From positions 1,612,001 to 1,676,000 of the forward strand of contig NC_091877.1 of NCBI RefSeq assembly GCF_019399895.1: a stretch of DNA of 64,000 bases. The letters run 5' to 3'. Both the position numbers and the translations under genes were made by a program. Shown here piece after piece: positions 62,557-64,000 of this stretch. A model generated the notes under the pieces. The model saw only the letters and a program-made list of their open reading frames with translations, ran no database searches and was not told the DNA's origin. This stretch comes from Cardiocondyla obscurior (lineage: Eukaryota > Arthropoda > Insecta > Hymenoptera > Formicidae). Each line of letters begins with the position of its first letter. Position 1 is the first letter of the stretch.

Positions 62557-64000
62557 ACTACCGGAGCTTAAAAATATTTAATAACCTAATAATTACCGAG
62601 TTTGTCATCCACATCACAATCTCAGTCTTAAAATTTCGCGACTTAGATTTTCGGAGTTGAAATAATAAATAAAAGAAAGGCACCGATTATATGTATTCTT
62701 CTTTCAAACATTTTAAATATTTCTGCTTTTTCTTTGTGATACGTGAAAATTTGACAAGTGTTTTACATTTAATATCTCTAATACTTAAGTACTTAAGCTT
62801 AAGTTTATTTTGGCTATATGCAACGAAGTAGTCTTTCGAAAAGCATAATTAAATCGTACGAAAACGTTACGATAGAGACACCTATTTATTTATTTATTTA
62901 TTTATTTATTTAGTTGTGATTAATATATTTTTGTCTTATATATTCGTTATTGACGCTCAGTGTCCGATAATATATTTATAATAATAATTTGCGCAACAAG
63001 ATCTAAATACGTTATCATTATCAAATTAACAAATACAAGCAGGAATCGCGTAATACTGTATATCGCGAACTAAAAGCATAAAGCTTGATTTAAGTAACTT
63101 TACAAAAATTCGTCACGCCATCAACGAATAAAATTTTTGGCGCACTGTATCTGTGATCACAATTAGCAGACGTCATGAATTATTGCTCGTGAACGTTGCG
63201 CGCGAGCCAATAAGTTCTTGTTATTCGCATAAGAGCAGCATGTACGATAATAAAAATCGATATTATACGATAACAATAAATACATTTCCTAATATCCCTT
63301 GTATTTGTTCTGTCCACCGTTCTAATAAAAATCTGGGCTCTACAATTACATTATACACACGCTTTTTTCACGTTCGCACGAGTTAATATTTCGTCCAACA
63401 CTTCGAACTCATTATACGTCTTTTTGGTAATTAATTAAAAAAATTATGAGTAGAGATATAAAAATAAATAAAATTTAAAAACTACAATTTTGATTTTTAT
63501 TACACGACTTAATTTTTTTTGTTACTCGTTTATCAATCTCAAAATAAATAAAAATATTTTATTTTAATCTGTTAAAGTACCTATTTTAATCTGTTAAAGT
63601 ACCTGCAATTATGTTGAGTTCTTAACAGCAATAAAATTATAATATATGGTATATATTGCTTCGTCTTTAAAAAAATCTTTATGTTTTCATGATCAAATAC
63701 TTCATGAAAAATTAAGATATACATATAGCCATTCCAGAACAGTATCAAGTTGCGAATAAAACTATCGCTGTATCGACAAATTAATTTTTCAATAAAATTA
63801 ATTATTATAAATAGCTAGTATAATATAGTCAGAGTGACCTGTCTTAAAAAAAATTTTTTTTTTTAAGAATGACTTTATTCTTTACTTCAACTAATATTTA
63901 GGTAATCTCCTCGACGAGACTGAAGTACTCGAGTGGATGGTGAAACAGAAAACTGATGAGAGCATTGAAGAAATCGACCGTGAAACTCTCATAAAATACA
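41079..64000 (+). CDS. Secreted/ER multi-thioredoxin-like repeat protein with alternative C-termini (3' end beyond window)
   Basis: Seen: a signal-peptide exon, then 13 array exons making nine complete thioredoxin-like units (992 residues to the end of exon 14), then alternative ends. Exons: 41079-41310, 49061-49243, 49445-49585, 52225-52407, 52614-52757, 52836-53018, 53179-53310, 53385-53699, 53807 minus one (53806)-53988, 54073-54204, 54323-54637, 54764-55093, 55616-55936, 56158-56340, followed by 56825 or 63902. Every internal exon is a multiple of three and every intron is phase 1. Each unit has a conserved VAVLFY strand, an LxELExIDDExD helix, FVKIxD, a cis-Pro loop (LPALVYF type) and IYEG(D/N)LxxExxVLxWL. 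CxxC occurs only in units 1 (CTTC), 2 (CKKC) and 9 (CESC). The family is related to protein disulphide isomerases and calsequestrin. A Drosophila multi-thioredoxin gene, l(2)01289, may be the orthologue; that is from memory and unchecked. The probable site is the ER lumen or secretory pathway; enzymatic versus Ca2+-binding function is open. Confidence 0.88.
41311..49060 (+). other. 7.75-kb first intron of the thioredoxin-array gene
   Basis: It begins GTAAGT and ends TTTCTGTACAG. Open frames inside it (44486-44911, 46934-47167, 47254-47511 and others) have no recognisable domain, some lack an ATG, and none was annotated. A GC-rich, purine-skewed block lies at 48230-48650. An alternative acceptor at 49014 would add 15 residues before unit 1's CTTC, but the 49061 acceptor gives exactly the 183-nt length seen in the sister exons. 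Confidence 0.8.
48230..48650. other. Purine-rich, CpG-containing block inside intron 1
   Basis: The plus strand is strongly enriched in A and G, with many GAGAG/GGAAG stretches for about 300 bases, preceded and followed by CG-rich sequence. The open frame here (48343-48648) has low-complexity Arg/Lys/Glu composition and no homology that I recognise. It may be an internal regulatory island about 0.4 kb before exon 2. Confidence 0.4.
49061..49243 (+). CDS. Thioredoxin-array exon 2: unit 1 core, CTTC
   Basis: 183 nt. After the split Tyr it reads ARSCTTCDKVLAELEKIDDD, then FVKIND and NFPALTYF (cis-Pro). The CTTC lies at the position of the thioredoxin active site, N-terminal to the long helix, so unit 1 could be redox-active. 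Confidence 0.9.
49445..49585 (+). CDS. Thioredoxin-array exon 3: end of unit 1, first strand of unit 2
   Basis: 141 nt: GDLMDEENVLDFLTSLEAMD, then a linker with IEEVNAKILSKIVEETD and the strand FVAVLF, before GTAAGT. It carries the C-terminal helix of one unit and the N-terminal strand and helix of the next. Confidence 0.9.
49586..52224 (+). other. 2.6-kb intron 3 of the thioredoxin-array gene
   Basis: Contains an AG microsatellite at 49842-49862 and AT-rich sequence. I searched it for further 183-nt-type exons by the LExIDD helix signature and found none. Confidence 0.7.
49842..49862. repeat. (AG)n microsatellite
   Basis: About ten AG copies within intron 3. Confidence 0.85.
52225..52407 (+). 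CDS. Thioredoxin-array exon 4: unit 2 core, CKKC
   Basis: 183 nt. Split Tyr, then KPDCKKCLKALQELENIDDE, FVKIAD and PLPALVYY. It ends in C, not the usual G, before GTAAGT, so the junction residue with exon 5 is His (CAT), not Gly. Confidence 0.9.
52614..52757 (+). CDS. Thioredoxin-array exon 5: end of unit 2, first strand of unit 3
   Basis: 144 nt: ELSREEDVLEWLVANKSTGD, then IEDVTAKTLNTLIGNIDN and LVVLF. The donor is GTTCGT, weaker than its neighbours, but the length and phase fit. Confidence 0.85.
52836..53018 (+). CDS. Thioredoxin-array exon 6: unit 3 core, no CxxC
   Basis: 183 nt. Split Tyr, then DHGDEDSMQVLNELEKIDDD, FVKIDD and NLPAIVYF. The CxxC position is occupied by acidic residues, so it cannot act as a disulphide exchanger. 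The donor is GTGGGT. Confidence 0.9.
53179..53310 (+). CDS. Thioredoxin-array exon 7: end of unit 3, first strand of unit 4
   Basis: 132 nt: GDVENEDEILEWLLSQLEKD, then IEDVTDEMLDRLI and LAVLF before GTAAGT. Confidence 0.9.
53385..53699 (+). CDS. Thioredoxin-array exon 8: fused unit 4 core and unit 5 first strand
   Basis: 315 nt, exactly 183 + 132, so this exon equals a core exon and a linker exon without the intron between them. It reads DNNDRKSQRVLNELENIDDE, KVPSMLYF, NLEDEEKVLKWLEQQ and VAVLF. No cysteine at the active-site position. The donor is GTCAGT. Confidence 0.9.
53806..53988 (+). CDS. Thioredoxin-array exon 9: unit 5 core
   Basis: 183 nt. Split Tyr, then DKDQKKSQKVLSELENIDDD, FVKIND and NLPTLVLF. 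No CxxC. (In the whole-gene entry the exon start is 53806.). Confidence 0.9.
54073..54204 (+). CDS. Thioredoxin-array exon 10: end of unit 5, first strand of unit 6
   Basis: 132 nt: GDLMNEDQILGWLLHQKKHS, then IPEVTDEMVEKLV and IAVLF before GTAAGC. Confidence 0.9.
54323..54637 (+). CDS. Thioredoxin-array exon 11: fused unit 6 core and unit 7 first strand
   Basis: 315 nt (183 + 132). DKDDKQDMRILNELENIDDE, HLPTLVYF, GDLLNEDEVLQWLIEQ and VVVYF. It ends in A, so the junction residue with exon 12 is Ser, not Tyr. No CxxC. Confidence 0.9.
54764..55093 (+). CDS. Thioredoxin-array exon 12: fused unit 7 core and unit 8 first strand, CDEGEKC
   Basis: 330 nt. GSCDEGEKCDNILDELENID, HFPTLAFF, GDLDDEDEVLSWI and VVVFF. 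The core is two residues longer than the others and has C-x5-C, not CxxC, so disulphide chemistry is uncertain. The donor is GTACGT. Confidence 0.9.
55616..55936 (+). CDS. Thioredoxin-array exon 13: fused unit 8 core and unit 9 first strand
   Basis: 321 nt (183 + 138). KEGDKKSQKILQELENIDDE, GLPALAFY, GDMMHEEEILEWVLD and LAVFF before GTAAGT. No CxxC. The preceding intron (55094-55615) contains a short GC-rich patch at about 55200-55430 with no supported gene. Confidence 0.9.
56158..56340 (+). CDS. Thioredoxin-array exon 14: unit 9 core, CESC
   Basis: 183 nt. Split Tyr, then DDNCESCPEILEELETIDDD, FVKSND and SFPALVYY. CxxC returns here. This exon is the branch point: it can join 56825, 59805 or 63902 in frame. 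Confidence 0.9.
56825..57027 (+). CDS. Thioredoxin-array exon 15 with read-through transmembrane ending
   Basis: The first 51 nt (to 56875) encode GNLKNEDRVLEWLIEQK, half of a linker exon, then a donor A|GTAAGC. If that donor is not used, the frame continues into a hydrophobic stretch (MMIIITGVLFFVTLISVVTM) and about 27 more residues to a TAA at 57025-57027. That would be a 1,059-residue single-pass membrane isoform with a short Pro/Thr-rich tail. The clean TM helix directly after the donor argues that the ending is real. An AATAAA lies at 57923. Confidence 0.7.
58207..58601 (+). CDS. Alternative terminal exon: long Asp/Glu tail
   Basis: The acceptor TTAATATGCAG ends at 58206. Joined to the 56875 donor it reads S-NNND-R and then about 95 residues almost all Asp and Glu with scattered Asn, followed by a basic patch (NKKLNKALKKILDKGKG) and PTTTQEAEEELT with a TGA at 58599-58601. 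The isoform is 1,140 residues. The underlying DNA is a GAT/GAC/GAA repeat, so length polymorphism is likely. Acidic tails of this kind bind Ca2+ in calsequestrin, which is also built of thioredoxin folds; Ca2+ binding here is inference. An AATAAA follows at 58646. An internal donor (AAAG|GTAAAG, after 58554) could lead in frame to 59805. Confidence 0.82.
59805..60136 (+). CDS. Alternative terminal exon: lysine-rich tail
   Basis: The acceptor is CTTACTGCAG ending 59804, phase 1. It reads DGCFYIGMGGKSAKPKIPSY, then YQCCPTKLAHGTKVAKVSK and a tail with about one lysine in five residues, ending KRGFFGSGKYFNQP with a TGA at 60134-60136. It can follow exon 14 directly (1,102 residues) or the internal donor at 58554 (1,235 residues, acidic and then basic). 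An AATAAA is at 60278. Function unknown; the opposite charge to the Asp/Glu tail is notable. Confidence 0.75.
62883..62912. repeat. (TTTA)n microsatellite
   Basis: About seven perfect tetranucleotide copies. Confidence 0.9.
63561..63604. repeat. 22-bp tandem duplication
   Basis: The unit starting ATTTTAATCTGTTAAAG occurs twice back to back, perfectly (63561-63582 and 63583-63604). Confidence 0.9.
63902..64000 (+). CDS. Resumed thioredoxin array: linker exon (partial, cut by window edge)
   Basis: The acceptor is CTAATATTTAG. It reads GNLLDETEVLEWMVKQKTDE, then IEEIDRETLIKY to the window edge, matching the full linker exons. It is phase 1 like the others and joins exon 14 in frame, so at least one isoform has more than nine units. 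Confidence 0.88.

Larger units (their letters stand above)
60137..63901 (+). other. Region between the alternative ends and the resumed array
   Basis: No further core or linker exons were recognised. It contains A/T homopolymers, a (TTTA)n repeat at 62883-62912 and a 22-bp tandem duplication at 63561-63604. If exon 14 joins 63902, the intron is about 7.6 kb. Confidence 0.6.

Overview
The window is an AT-rich eukaryotic sequence, most likely from a hymenopteran insect and probably an ant. The genes have small exons with GT/AG introns, A/T homopolymer runs are frequent, and GC-rich, CpG-rich islands sit at gene starts. The genus is not read from the sequence; it is inferred from general appearance and the gene set. 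I found no CRISPR array, rRNA, tRNA or intact transposon. All gene models come from reading frames, splice sites and phase continuity by eye.

Layout. Positions 1-5181 (minus) hold the 5' eleven coding exons of a large coiled-coil protein that I cannot name; it runs off the left edge. Positions 5182-18610 carry no recognisable coding exon, but contain a strong GC/CpG-rich block at 8.5-10.3 kb that looks like a promoter with an untranslated first exon. Positions 18624-28419 (plus) hold a complete GDAP2-type gene (macro domain plus CRAL-TRIO domain, 11 coding exons, 508 residues). A candidate internal promoter and first exon at about 23.1 kb would give a CRAL-TRIO-only isoform. Positions 33580-33955 (plus) are the decayed last two exons of a DGAT2-family acyltransferase. 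The intact paralogue lies downstream at 35594-37334 (plus, 5 exons, 347 residues). Tail to tail with it is kynurenine 3-monooxygenase (37841-40385, minus, 11 exons, 444 residues).

Positions 41079 to beyond 64000 (plus) hold the most unusual locus: a secreted/ER protein built of tandem thioredoxin-like units. Nine complete units lie in the window. Each is encoded by an exon of exactly 183 nt (or a slight variant) plus one of 132-144 nt, and every intron is phase 1. Only units 1, 2 and 9 keep a CxxC motif. After unit 9 there are three possible endings (a transmembrane tail, an Asp/Glu tail of about 100 residues resembling calsequestrin, and a lysine-rich tail). There is also a fourth route in which the array resumes at 63902 and leaves the window. 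Because every module is phase 1, any ending can be joined in frame.

The genes do not form one pathway. GDAP2 and the DGAT2 homologue relate to lipid handling, KMO to tryptophan catabolism and ommochrome pigment, and the thioredoxin-array gene probably to ER protein folding or Ca2+ storage. KMO and the thioredoxin-array gene start about 690 bp apart on opposite strands and may share a promoter.
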